Position numbers and translations under genes: made by a program | Shown here: one piece after another, positions 45,698 to 54,589 of the stretch | Position numbering within the stretch: the stretch's first letter is position 1 | Layout: each line of letters opens with the position of its first letter | The notes under the pieces: model-generated | Database searches by the model: none | Seen by the model: the letters and a program-made list of their open reading frames with translations, nothing else | Told to the model about the DNA's origin: nothing | Assembly: GCF_009882985.1 (NCBI RefSeq) | Contig: NZ_WTUZ01000020.1 | Span: 69,064 to 133,063 of the forward strand | Origin: Paenibacillus silvestris | GTDB taxonomy: Bacteria; Bacillota; Bacilli; Paenibacillales; NBRC-103111 | DNA: 64,000 nt | Direction: 5' to 3'

Positions 45698-47460
45698 TAT
45701 ACAGTTGCAGTCTGGTGCATCGGCATGCTGTAGCAGCTAGCTGTAAGCTGGGCATCCGGCGGGAAATGAACGATAAGCAGCTCTTGGCTGGAATTATCAA
45801 TCTCACCTGTTTGCAGATAAGTCTGCAAAGCGAAAGGCAGCACTTCAAGCATCGCATGCTTGTGCAGATCTTTCTCATTGATACGAAGAAGATGGAAGTC
45901 GCCGCTTGCAAGCTCTGGCTGCTCAGCCAAAAGCTTGAGGAAAGCGTTCTGCTCGGACTTCTCCAGTGTGAAATCCCACCAGATTTTACGCGGCTTATAC
46001 TTATGCCCCAAGAAATAATCGAGCTTCATGAGACCTTCGATAACAGCCATATTCTTGGCTTCACGCTGAAGGAGGAACTCGCGCAAACGGGTAAACAGAT
46101 CCTCGAGCTGATGCCCGATTTTCTGCCAGCCGCGGCCTTCCCAGAAGTCACCAAACTCTTGGAAGAAATCGAATGCCGATGCGAATTCATGAGCAATCAA
46201 GTATTTGACGGTATGGTCCATTCGGTGCGCATTCCAATATTTCTCGAGCACATCCTCAACCCGCTTGATGCGAATCAAATCTGTAAAAGGGAGGATGTCA
46301 TTCCCGAGAATCTCATATGGGGCATGATCCATATACACGTAGCCGTACTTATGCGCGTCTTTGCGCATCCCGGTGCCTCGCAGCATTTTGAGGAAACCAA
46401 GCTGCAGCTCCTCGGGTCCTAGCTCAAATACATCATTAAACGTCTTACGGAATGAATGATAGTCTTCTTCCGGCAGACCCGCGATTAGATCGAGATGCTG
46501 ATCGATTTTGAAACTATTTTTCACCTTGGAGACAGTTCGGCTCAGCTTCATGAAGTTCTGCCTGCGCTGCACGAGCTCATTCGTGGTGTCATTCGTCGAC
46601 TGTACGCCGATTTCAAAGCGGAACGTGCCCGGTGGTGCATTTTCAGCCAAATAATCAAGAACCTCCGGCCGCATAATGTCCGCCGTAATCTCGAATTGGA
46701 ACACGACTCCGCGGTGATTGGCAATCAGAAACTCAAAAATCTCCATCGCATAGTCACGCTTGATATTAAATGTCCGGTCAACGAACTTGATCAACTTCGC
46801 GCCAGAATCAATTAAATACAGAAGGTCCGACTTCGTCCGTTCCATATCAAAGTAGCGTACGCCGACTTCAATACTGGAGAGACAGAACTGGCAAGAGAAC
46901 GGGCAGCCGCGGCTCGTTTCGAAATACACAACGCGATTAGCCAAGCTTGGCAAGTCTTCGGTAAACCGGTGCGGAGACGGGATATCGTCGAGCTTGAGCT
47001 TCGGTCTGCCCGGCATTAGCACGACTTCTTCGCCTTTGCGGTATGCAAGGCCATACACGAAGTGGTATTTGCGTGTTGTCGAAATTTCCGTCAGCAACTG
47101 GTGGAAAGTCTCTTCGCCTTCGCCCATAACGATAAAGTCAACTTCTGGAATACGTTCCATCCAGTATTCGGTATCGTAGGAAACTTCAGGACCACCGAGC
47201 ACAATGAGAATCTCGGGCCTGATCTTCTTAATCATTTTAATAATATGAATCGTCTCTTCAATGTTCCAAATGTAACAGGAAAAGCCCAGCACGTCCGGAG
47301 CCTTCTGGTACAGGTCGGAGACAACGTTCATCACTGGGTCTTTGATCGTATATTCGGTAATTTCAACATCAAAATCCTTCTCGCAGAACGCTTTCAAATA
47401 GCGCAGTGCCAAGGATGTATGAATGAATTTGGCATTCAGTGTCGTTACTAGTACTTTCAT
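45697..47460 (-). CDS. B12-binding-domain radical SAM protein
   Basis: A 587-residue protein with an N-terminal cobalamin-binding fold (residues 1-140; VLVTTLNAKFIHTSLALRYL, LGFSCYIWN, VLGGPEVSYD), a radical SAM domain (about residues 170-390) with the cluster motif ETSRGCPFSCQFC, and a C-terminal DUF4080-type domain. Class B radical SAM enzymes often methylate or rearrange unactivated carbons; the substrate of this group is unknown. The start is ATG 47460. Single gene ending at a strong terminator. Confidence 0.9.
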   Translation of the reverse strand: MKVLVTTLNAKFIHTSLALRYLKAFCEKDFDVEITEYTIKDPVMNVVSDLYQKAPDVLGFSCYIWNIEETIHIIKMIKKIRPEILIVLGGPEVSYDTEYWMERIPEVDFIVMGEGEETFHQLLTEISTTRKYHFVYGLAYRKGEEVVLMPGRPKLKLDDIPSPHRFTEDLPSLANRVVYFETSRGCPFSCQFCLSSIEVGVRYFDMERTKSDLLYLIDSGAKLIKFVDRTFNIKRDYAMEIFEFLIANHRGVVFQFEITADIMRPEVLDYLAENAPPGTFRFEIGVQSTNDTTNELVQRRQNFMKLSRTVSKVKNSFKIDQHLDLIAGLPEEDYHSFRKTFNDVFELGPEELQLGFLKMLRGTGMRKDAHKYGYVYMDHAPYEILGNDILPFTDLIRIKRVEDVLEKYWNAHRMDHTVKYLIAHEFASAFDFFQEFGDFWEGRGWQKIGHQLEDLFTRLREFLLQREAKNMAVIEGLMKLDYFLGHKYKPRKIWWDFTLEKSEQNAFLKLLAEQPELASGDFHLLRINEKDLHKHAMLEVLPFALQTYLQTGEIDNSSQELLIVHFPPDAQLTASCYSMPMHQTATV

Positions 47461-47558
47461 TGTAAAAAGACCTCGTTCTATTCTCGTTTTTCGTACTCTC
47501 TAATTCTACACGAAAACCGAGGAAATACAAAGGAGCGAAGAATGGCGCGCTTCGTAAG

Positions 47559-47783
47559 TTACAGTACCATATCATCATCCAGCTGCGGATTTTCATAGGG
47601 AAACTGTAGATAGGAAGCTTCTTGGATCGCATTTTTCCATCTTTCGGCGTGGGAGTGGAGCTGCTGCTCGACATCTTGAATTCTCTGCTGCAGATCACTG
47701 CTGCTGTCAGCCGTTCCACTTTGCAACGCCTGCTGCAGGGATGTGCGTTCTTCGAACCACTGCGTTAACTGGTATAAAAGCAT
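47559..47783 (-). CDS. Small hypothetical protein, coiled-coil
   Basis: A 74-residue acidic protein with a likely coiled coil (SSDLQQRIQDVEQQLHSHAE) and an acidic end DDDMVL. No family is recognised. ATG 47783 is used: AAGGTGG lies eight bases upstream, and the four-residue longer GTG start overlaps that site. It is upstream of the B12-radical SAM gene on the same strand, about 100 bases away, and downstream of a foldback element. Confidence 0.6.
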   Translation of the reverse strand: MLLYQLTQWFEERTSLQQALQSGTADSSSDLQQRIQDVEQQLHSHAERWKNAIQEASYLQFPYENPQLDDDMVL

Positions 47784-47957
47784 AGGGAATTCCACCTTTT
47801 CTCAAGATTGAGTAAGTATAAGTATTCCCGATGCGTGGGTGGGGCATACCGCCGTGTTCTATCTCAGTACTCTTTTTCACGCAATACCCAATTTCCACCT
47901 CAGCTGCCAATAACAAATTCCAATAACCAAGCAGCAGATCCTCCTAAGCCTTTCTTA

Positions 47958-48137
47958 GGGAACTGTGGTCCCCTATTCTGGAGAATACAACGTTTTCCTC
48001 TTAATAGGGGGAACTATAGTGTCTTATTTCCCGCCCATGACATGTTTTTCACGTAAAACTGGTAAAATAGAAGACTCTAGTTCCCTTCACAGGCGGAAAC
48101 CGTGTTTTTTCTGAGAAATAGCGTACTGTAGTTCCCC
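47958..48137. repeat. Four-unit foldback element, family B, copy 1
   Basis: Units of the form GGGAACTACAGNNNGCTATT start at 47958 and 48006 (forward) and 48066 and 48117 (reverse); spacing 48, 60, 51. It fills most of the 388-base gap 47784-48171 between two minus-strand genes. The same family and order is found again at 55,635-55,814. Confidence 0.85.
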
Positions 48138-48171
48138 AGAAGCAGTGTGGTGAGCTACTTTCCAACACAAA

Positions 48172-49515
48172 CTACGAAAGCAAAGCCCCGTCCTGCACTA
48201 GCACAGCTTGCAGTTCGGCAATATCGATCTCGCCCGGCAGTACGCCGTGCTTAACAGCAAGACCAGCAGCAGAGCCGGCCGCTTGCCCCGTTGCCATGCA
48301 GCTCGGCGTCAGGCGCGTCGTGGCTAACGCCTCGTGCGTCGTCGAGATGCAGCGCCCTGCGGTAAGCAGATTCTCGATTTTTTGCGGAAGCAGGCAGCGA
48401 TATGGAATGTCATAAGCCCCATCGCCCTCAACCCAGGCAGCGGTCACGCCCTTGCCGGAAGGATCATGGATGTCGATGGGATACCCGCTCCGAGCGATGA
48501 CATCCTCAAAATGGCGGCCTTGCACGACATCGTCCACCTGCAAAGCATACTGGCCATCGATGCGCCGCGTTTCGCGAATGCCGATCTGGGCGCCGACGGA
48601 TGAAATCGACGCCTTCTCGAAGCCAGGCAGATTATTCTTCATGAATTCCGCCACCATCAACACCTGCTTGCGCCCAAGCTCTTCCGCTTCGGTCAAATCC
48701 TCCACATTGGTGCCGTCCAGCCCTTGCACACGCGTAGTATTGACCAGTACTTCGTCGTCTTCAGGTCCAGTAAAAAAGAGCACCTGATCGCGATTGATCG
48801 GCAAATTCGCTTCTTTCCAGTGCTTGAAGTATCCCAGAACACCGGAAAGCGGCAGCTCAGCCAACTCGGAGAACGGCGTTTTTTTATAAAACTCATCGGG
48901 ATGGTCGATCATGTATTGTTTCACGCCCGCCAAATCCACACCGCGCATGCGGAATTTCATCGTCATTGGCTGTGTCAGCTTATCCCCGTCACGGCCCTGC
49001 AGGCACGGTGCTCCTGACAAGTACGCTAGATCAGCATCGCCTGTCGTGTCGATAAAAACTTTGCCGCGCACATCCATTCTCCCGGATTTGGACGTGAGCT
49101 GTACCGATTGAATGCGGTTATCTACCGTTTCTACCTGATCGACGAAGCTGTGAAAAATCAGCTTAACCCCTGCTTCCTTGAGCATATCCACGGCCAACAC
49201 TTTGTAAATCTCAGGATGATAAGGCGTTATCGTGTTCACGAAACCAACGGTATCTCGGAGATGCCCCGGCGAGGCATTCATCGCCATAAGTCGATCGATA
49301 ATCTCCTGCGCAAGCCCTTTAATCACCTGCTTGCCGTCCGTCGTATGAAAGGTCATCCATGGATAGACTAGCGCAGCCGTCGACATCCCGCCAATAAATC
49401 CATACTTCTCGATCAAAACCGTCTTAGCCCCGCTCCGCCCTGCTGCAATAGCCGCATTAACACCCGCTGGACCGCCGCCAACAACAACGATATCCGCTTC
49501 TATGATTTTATTCAT
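48172..49515 (-). CDS. FAD-dependent oxidoreductase
   Basis: A 447-residue flavoprotein of the FAD_oxidored family with the dinucleotide-binding motif DIVVVGGGPAGVNAAIAAGRSG, IEKYGFIGGMST, VFIDTTGDADLAYLSGAP and the C-terminal AGRCISTTHEALATTRLTP. The substrate is unknown; relatives often sit in sugar or polyol catabolic loci. ATG 49515 is the start. It is divergent from a LacI-family gene, which probably regulates it. Confidence 0.87.
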   Translation of the reverse strand: MNKIIEADIVVVGGGPAGVNAAIAAGRSGAKTVLIEKYGFIGGMSTAALVYPWMTFHTTDGKQVIKGLAQEIIDRLMAMNASPGHLRDTVGFVNTITPYHPEIYKVLAVDMLKEAGVKLIFHSFVDQVETVDNRIQSVQLTSKSGRMDVRGKVFIDTTGDADLAYLSGAPCLQGRDGDKLTQPMTMKFRMRGVDLAGVKQYMIDHPDEFYKKTPFSELAELPLSGVLGYFKHWKEANLPINRDQVLFFTGPEDDEVLVNTTRVQGLDGTNVEDLTEAEELGRKQVLMVAEFMKNNLPGFEKASISSVGAQIGIRETRRIDGQYALQVDDVVQGRHFEDVIARSGYPIDIHDPSGKGVTAAWVEGDGAYDIPYRCLLPQKIENLLTAGRCISTTHEALATTRLTPSCMATGQAAGSAAGLAVKHGVLPGEIDIAELQAVLVQDGALLS

Positions 49516-49571
49516 ATCAATCTCTCCCTTGTATAAAGTTCAGGCCACTATCTCGCTTTTCCCAAGTATAG

Positions 49572-49612
49572 TTGAAATTTTACTTTCAATTTAGTTTAAA
49601 ATTAGTTTAAAA
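49572..49612. promoter_or_regulatory. Candidate operators between oxidoreductase and LacI genes
   Basis: The palindrome TTGAAA-N6-TTTCAA (49572-49589) is followed at once by two tandem copies of TTAGTTTAAAA (49591-49601 and 49602-49612), an exact 11-base period, about one helical turn. These are likely contact sites for the LacI-family regulator or the two promoters. Confidence 0.45.
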
Positions 49613-49647
49613 TTACTACATACTTGTACAAGGGGACTACGGAACTT

Positions 49648-50682
49648 ATGCGCAAAAGAATAACGCTCCACGATCTCGCAGCTCAGCTTGGCCTAACGAT
49701 TCAAACAGTGTCCAAGGCACTTCGCGGATTACCTGGTATGTCTGAACAAACACGAAGTGAAGTGTTTAAGCTTGCCCGCGAGCTTGGGTATATGACCAAA
49801 GATCAGAAGCAAACGCTGCAGCTTGACCATATCTCGCCATATCCCGTTGTTCAGCGCAGATTCGTGCTCGTTCAAAACAAGCAGTCTTTGAATTTCAATC
49901 GTTTGCTGCTGCAAGGTCTCCATGAGAGGTTCATGGAATTCGGACATACCGTCCAGCCGCTGCTCATTCCACCGGATCTGAAGCCCTCACACTTTGAAAG
50001 CTGGGCGGAAGATCAGGAACTGCTCTATGCGGAGGGAGTGTTCATCGCACCGCGTATGAATCATGATCTACTGGAGCAGAAGCTGCTGGAGCTGCCGCTG
50101 CCGCGGATTTTGCTCAATTTCCCTCCGCCAGAATCTAGAGTGGACAGCGTCATTTGGGATGTTTACGAAGCGATGTTCCAGGCCGTACGCAGGTTAGTCC
50201 GCATGGGACATCGGACGATTCTGTACGTGGGAGATACGCGAGATCAGAGAGGTTTTGTTATTCGATGGCAAGCATTTTGCGAAGCAATGAAGGAAGCTGG
50301 TCATGCCGTCGATGCGCGGGAGCACGCGACCAATCGAGACGGCACAGACAATTGGCTGCACGATGTCGAGCAGCTCTATGAACTGCGCAAGCCGACGGCC
50401 GTTATTTGCGGCATCGACGAAGAGGCTGCGCCCGTGTACTATACGCTGCGCCGAATGGGCGCGCTAATTCCGCAGCAATGCTCATTCATCGCGCTGCTCA
50501 ATGAGCAAACCGACACGCTCCCTTTGTGCTCACGCCCGCAGCTGCCCATCAGGGAATCAGGTTATCGCGCCGCAGACCGGATGCTCTGGCGGATCGCTAA
50601 CCCCCATCTCCCATTTGAACACGTGCGACTGCAAGGGGAATTTTTCACGGGAAGCACACTATCTGTGCATAAGTCAAAGTGA
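49648..50682 (+). CDS. LacI-family transcriptional regulator
   Basis: A 344-residue repressor with an N-terminal LacI helix-turn-helix (RITLHDLAAQLGLTIQTVSK ... ALRGLPGMSEQTRSEV, residues 4-55) and a periplasmic-binding-protein-like sensor domain (about residues 65-340). The sensor domain is less conserved than usual. ATG 49648 is taken as start because it places the helix-turn-helix at the N terminus, as in the family; an in-frame TTG lies at 49624. Divergent from the FAD oxidoreductase gene, its most likely target. Confidence 0.87.
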   Translation: MRKRITLHDLAAQLGLTIQTVSKALRGLPGMSEQTRSEVFKLARELGYMTKDQKQTLQLDHISPYPVVQRRFVLVQNKQSLNFNRLLLQGLHERFMEFGHTVQPLLIPPDLKPSHFESWAEDQELLYAEGVFIAPRMNHDLLEQKLLELPLPRILLNFPPPESRVDSVIWDVYEAMFQAVRRLVRMGHRTILYVGDTRDQRGFVIRWQAFCEAMKEAGHAVDAREHATNRDGTDNWLHDVEQLYELRKPTAVICGIDEEAAPVYYTLRRMGALIPQQCSFIALLNEQTDTLPLCSRPQLPIRESGYRAADRMLWRIANPHLPFEHVRLQGEFFTGSTLSVHKSK

Positions 50683-50689
50683 TATCAGT

Positions 50690-50727
50690 CCAATAAAAAA
50701 GAGGGCAGCCCTACTTAGCTCCCTCTT
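50690..50727 (-). terminator. Intrinsic terminator of the hydrolase-SARP gene
   Basis: On the minus strand AAGAGGGAGCT pairs with AGGGCTGCCCTCTT in part, followed by TTTTTATTG. The LacI gene converges on it. Confidence 0.75.
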
Positions 50728-52213
50728 ACTCTTCTTCGCTTGTATAATAGTTGGCGAGCTTTCTAAATTCAGCTGCTTTCATTAAATTCCCCCTCTTTTT
50801 CTCCTGCTCAGACATCCATGCCGAAAGAACGCCCAGCCTGAATTCTGCTCTTGCTTTCATTTCAATGAACCATTGGTCAAAAATACCTGGCATAATTTCC
50901 TTCTGACGCATGAGACGAAATAATCGTTTGCAGCTCTCATACATTTCCATTTCGTTATCTTCGTGATGCAAGGTCTGTTTGATATACTCGAAAAAATCAA
51001 GAAGATCACACTCGATCTTGCCCTGCAGATACAAATGCTTACGATCCGTTTTCAAAATTGAATTCTGATCTTCCTCGTAGGTGAGTAACTTTTTCAAATA
51101 GTTCAGGTACACCTTTAAATTTCTCAAGGCAATAGGTAAAGGTAGGGCAGGAAATATCGCATCACACAGATCTTCTCTGGTGCAAGAAGGGCGTAACACC
51201 AAGTAGACCAAAATATTTTGGGCATACCGTTTGTTCCAGCCATTCAATATCTCTTGCCCGTTCAAGGTTACTCGAAAGCCAGATAAAAGTTCCACTTTCA
51301 TGACGGGCTCGTTGTTCTTCCTAATTGGGAGCAGGGTTTGCAAGAAAGAATCCCACATGTGTTGGACAGAGCTTGCAATTTCCGACTGTTTCACGCTTTT
51401 AGCTGCAGCAGGACTATTCATCTTCCTCTTGATAAATGCTTTGATCCACTGCACGGTTACATCAGGCTGATCAATAAACAGCGCATTCCCGGCATTGGGA
51501 ACGACATAAAACGTAGCATCCGGAATAAGCACCGCCGTCATATTTTGGAAAGAAGAAGGATAAACTGTATCACATTCCCCAGCAAGCAGCAGGGTGGGAC
51601 TTTGAATCTGTGATAATTCACTTATAGGCCGCTGCTCGATCTGCAACTGAAATAGTTTAGTATAATTTTCAACGGGCACGTCTGCATACATGTTGTACAA
51701 ACGCTGAGCCTCCTCGTGTCGAAACGGATAGACCGTTAAGGATGGGAGAAGGAAATGTTCGAGGATGTAGGTCATGCCGTATTTTTCAATCAAAGCCATA
51801 TAGTTCTTAATGACGGTGCTCCCATTCATCTCTGGAAATAGCACATTAATCGAAATAAGGATGAGGCACTTGACTAACTTCGGGTATCTGGCAGTGAAAA
51901 AAATGGCCAAGGACCCTCCAAAACTATGGCCTATCAGGTGAAACTTCTGCAGATTCAAATGCTGGATCAGCGCATAAATATCATCAACAAACAGGTCCCA
52001 TGAGATCTCGCCTAAGGTTGGTTCACTTGATCCGCATCCACGCAAATCAACAAGGAGAAGATGATAGTCCTCTTTTAACCCGTCAATTAAATGTCCCCAT
52101 CGTGAGGAGTCAAAACCGTTTCCATGGAAAAAAACAATCGTTTCTTCGGAGTCGCGCGTGGAAGTAATACATTCATAGTAGAGGCTAACGCCATTGACTT
52201 GCGCAAAAGACAC
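50726..52213 (-). CDS. Alpha/beta-hydrolase fused to SARP/BTAD-type regulator, His of triad replaced
   Basis: A 495-residue protein. Residues 1-265 are an alpha/beta-hydrolase fold (VFFHGNGFDSS, LIGHSFGGS with nucleophile Ser97, AGECDTVYP with Asp215). The usual catalytic His, in GxxGH before FIDQP, is Asn243 (AGNALFIDQP), so the fold is probably a ligand receptor rather than an enzyme. Residues about 305-400 look like the winged-helix domain of SARP/OmpR-type regulators (VELLSGFRVTLNGQEI, YAQNILVYLVLRPSCTREDL). Residues 400-495 form a helical BTAD-like region. It seems to be a one-component transcription factor. GTG 52213 is the start, with GGTGGTG upstream. Confidence 0.8.
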   Translation of the reverse strand: MSFAQVNGVSLYYECITSTRDSEETIVFFHGNGFDSSRWGHLIDGLKEDYHLLLVDLRGCGSSEPTLGEISWDLFVDDIYALIQHLNLQKFHLIGHSFGGSLAIFFTARYPKLVKCLILISINVLFPEMNGSTVIKNYMALIEKYGMTYILEHFLLPSLTVYPFRHEEAQRLYNMYADVPVENYTKLFQLQIEQRPISELSQIQSPTLLLAGECDTVYPSSFQNMTAVLIPDATFYVVPNAGNALFIDQPDVTVQWIKAFIKRKMNSPAAAKSVKQSEIASSVQHMWDSFLQTLLPIRKNNEPVMKVELLSGFRVTLNGQEILNGWNKRYAQNILVYLVLRPSCTREDLCDAIFPALPLPIALRNLKVYLNYLKKLLTYEEDQNSILKTDRKHLYLQGKIECDLLDFFEYIKQTLHHEDNEMEMYESCKRLFRLMRQKEIMPGIFDQWFIEMKARAEFRLGVLSAWMSEQEKKRGNLMKAAEFRKLANYYTSEEE

Positions 52214-52366
52214 CGATGCACCACCATTCCATTCTATGTTAGGTTATATCATATAAGGAACGGGACATTTAAACAATATGACTGGCTGTACAAAAATCTT
52301 TGGAGGTTTCAACCTTTCCATACGAAAAGGCGCAATCCGAAGAGTGCACCTGCCAAATCTATAACA

Positions 52367-53353
52367 TTAATTTGCAATGCGCAGTGGCATTTTGACAATC
52401 ACCATGGCGTTGGCAATAGTAACTCGGTAACCTAGATTCACAGCCTCAGAAATCATCATGACAACATGCGCTTGATGCAAAGTGGTTGCGGGAAAAAACC
52501 TTTGGTAAACGGTTAGAACATCCTCATACACCAGCTCCAAGATTTCAAACGGCGGCAACACCGCGTTATAGTACTCATCAACGAAGGCATCGCTTTCTAT
52601 GAATACATCATCTGTAGGCAGCTTGTACCCTCTGGCCTCCAGAACAATTTTGGCAATCCGATTGCCTTTAACCGCCGCATAACAAATAATGTTGTCTCTC
52701 AGAAGCTGAGTTTCTTCCTGATTCAAAACGCGTAAATGCGGTGCTGAACCCGTCAGGAAAACCTCCCACATGGTCTCCAGCATAACCTGCATATTCTGCA
52801 ATAAGGTGTCCGCATTGTCGTCGATCCCCACTTTAGAATTGCACAAGATCGTTTCACGGTTATCATTTAGTCTACTATTCACAGTTGCCATATAAGAATC
52901 TAGTTTGGCTTGATTCCGCTTCATTGCTGCTATCTCTTGGGCAACAACGCCTTTTTCCATCTGCTCCTTCATGGCCTCTATGAATGATTTCTGTTTCCCT
53001 ACGTACCATAAATAACGGCCTGTACCCTGCTCAAAAGAACCTTCAATCCAAACAACAGGCTGAGCATCGATCGTATCAAACCCGAAGTCAGTTGTATGCA
53101 GCAACGGGAACATCTCAACCGTTTTTTTATTTCGGTCAAAAAATGCGATATAATGGTTCGTCACTGCAAGAAAACCCTGACTAGCGCCAGGGTCGCATGC
53201 ATCTATGAGGAAATGCGGTGTTTCGCTGGTTTGCTCCCGAATATACGTGATTGCTCTCGTTCTATACATAAACGTCCTATACAAAAATTGAATCCCTTGC
53301 AAGAAGATCCTTCGTGCTTGCCGGAACGTTGACAAATCGGTCGATTTTCCCAT
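52367..53353 (-). CDS. Hypothetical protein, 328 residues
   Basis: I do not recognise this protein. The N-terminal part (about residues 45-140) has alternating hydrophobic strands (FLAVTNHYIAFFDRN, PVVWIEGSFEQG) resembling a small beta-barrel such as a bacterial PH-like domain; this is a guess. A Lys/Glu/Gln-rich probable coiled coil follows (EAMKEQMEKGVVAQEIAAMK), and the C-terminal half is helical. No signal peptide or membrane segment. ATG 53353 follows GGAAGGCGGG. It precedes the hydrolase-SARP gene by 153 bases on the same strand. Confidence 0.72.
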   Translation of the reverse strand: MGKSTDLSTFRQARRIFLQGIQFLYRTFMYRTRAITYIREQTSETPHFLIDACDPGASQGFLAVTNHYIAFFDRNKKTVEMFPLLHTTDFGFDTIDAQPVVWIEGSFEQGTGRYLWYVGKQKSFIEAMKEQMEKGVVAQEIAAMKRNQAKLDSYMATVNSRLNDNRETILCNSKVGIDDNADTLLQNMQVMLETMWEVFLTGSAPHLRVLNQEETQLLRDNIICYAAVKGNRIAKIVLEARGYKLPTDDVFIESDAFVDEYYNAVLPPFEILELVYEDVLTVYQRFFPATTLHQAHVVMMISEAVNLGYRVTIANAMVIVKMPLRIAN

Positions 53354-53557
53354 TTTGAAAAGTACCCGCCTTCCATCTATGTAAGGAGCATAATCCCTAT
53401 TGATATGTTCTTACTATACGCTTTCGGCGGTTACACAAAAGTTACAGGAAACCTAAAATTCCGTACCAACGTTTCTATTGTTTTTATGAACATGATATAT
53501 TGTTAGACATACACGATTAGATCGGCGTGCGTATTTATTGAAAAGGAGGCCCTTTTT

Positions 53558-54568
53558 ATGCCCAAAAAGCAAAGCAAGCATCAAAGCCCTAACAAAAATC
53601 CAAATCACAACCCCAAGCTTAAAATGAGCAAGAGCCAAACGCATAAACCTGTTTCAATCAAGGCCGTCACGGAGGCGAACGCTCGCCAGTATACGGTTAA
53701 GGAGGCAACCGAGCTGCTGCCTTTCTTATTGGAGAAGCTTTCCGGCGCAGGCCGAAATTCTGTGAAAGCCACACTGGCCCGGGGTCAGGTTTCGGTAAAT
53801 GGAAAAGCCGTCACAGCTTACAATCACCCCCTGCTGCCGGAGCAAACAGTAACGATTAGCAAAGAGAAGATCGTGGAGAATATCCCACTCGCTGGGATGT
53901 CCATTTTGCACGAAGATGAGGATGTTATCGTTATTCAAAAGGACACTGGGCTGCTATCGATCGCGACCAATCCAGAGGAAAATCAAATTACCGCCTACCG
54001 ACAGCTGACGGCACATGTGCGTAATCATGATCCGAAAGCGCGGATTTTCGTTGTGCATAGACTGGATCGGGATACGTCAGGTGTCATGATGTTCGCCAAA
54101 AACGAAAAGGCTCAGCAGCACCTGCAAAACACCTGGCAGGATAGCGTGAAAGAGCGTACATACGTAGCTCTGGTAGAAGGATTGGTCAAAAAACCAGAGG
54201 GCACGATTTCTTCCTGGCTGAAGGAGCATGCCAAATCTCTTAAAATGTACTCCACCCCTTATCCGAATGACGGTCAGCACGCAGTAACACATTACAAAAC
54301 GTTGCAAGCAAACCGGAGCTTCTCCTTGCTCGAAGTTAATCTGGAAACAGGACGTAAGAATCAAATCCGCGTCCACATGCAGGACATCGGACACCCTGTC
54401 GTCGGCGATAAGAAATATGGTTCGAAAACGAAGGAAATTGGCCGTCTGGGACTTCATGCGCGTGTACTTGCCTTTGTGCATCCGACAACGGGGGAGCTGC
54501 TGCGTTTTGAGACGAACATTCCGAAGTTGTTCATGAACCCTTTCCGTGAGCTGCCCGCAAAAAAATAA
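53558..54568 (+). CDS. RluA-family pseudouridine synthase
   Basis: A 336-residue enzyme that isomerises uridine to pseudouridine in rRNA or tRNA. It has a very basic Lys/Asn/Gln-rich N-terminal tail (residues 1-35), an S4 RNA-binding domain (about residues 55-110; SVKATLARGQVSVNG), and the catalytic domain with Asp in the motif VVHRLDRDTSGVMMFAK, then RKNQIRVHM and LGLHARVLAF. ATG 53558 follows AAAGGAGG. Which RNA it acts on cannot be decided from the sequence. Confidence 0.92.
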   Translation: MPKKQSKHQSPNKNPNHNPKLKMSKSQTHKPVSIKAVTEANARQYTVKEATELLPFLLEKLSGAGRNSVKATLARGQVSVNGKAVTAYNHPLLPEQTVTISKEKIVENIPLAGMSILHEDEDVIVIQKDTGLLSIATNPEENQITAYRQLTAHVRNHDPKARIFVVHRLDRDTSGVMMFAKNEKAQQHLQNTWQDSVKERTYVALVEGLVKKPEGTISSWLKEHAKSLKMYSTPYPNDGQHAVTHYKTLQANRSFSLLEVNLETGRKNQIRVHMQDIGHPVVGDKKYGSKTKEIGRLGLHARVLAFVHPTTGELLRFETNIPKLFMNPFRELPAKK

Positions 54569-54589
54569 GCAATTAGGAGACTTCACAAA

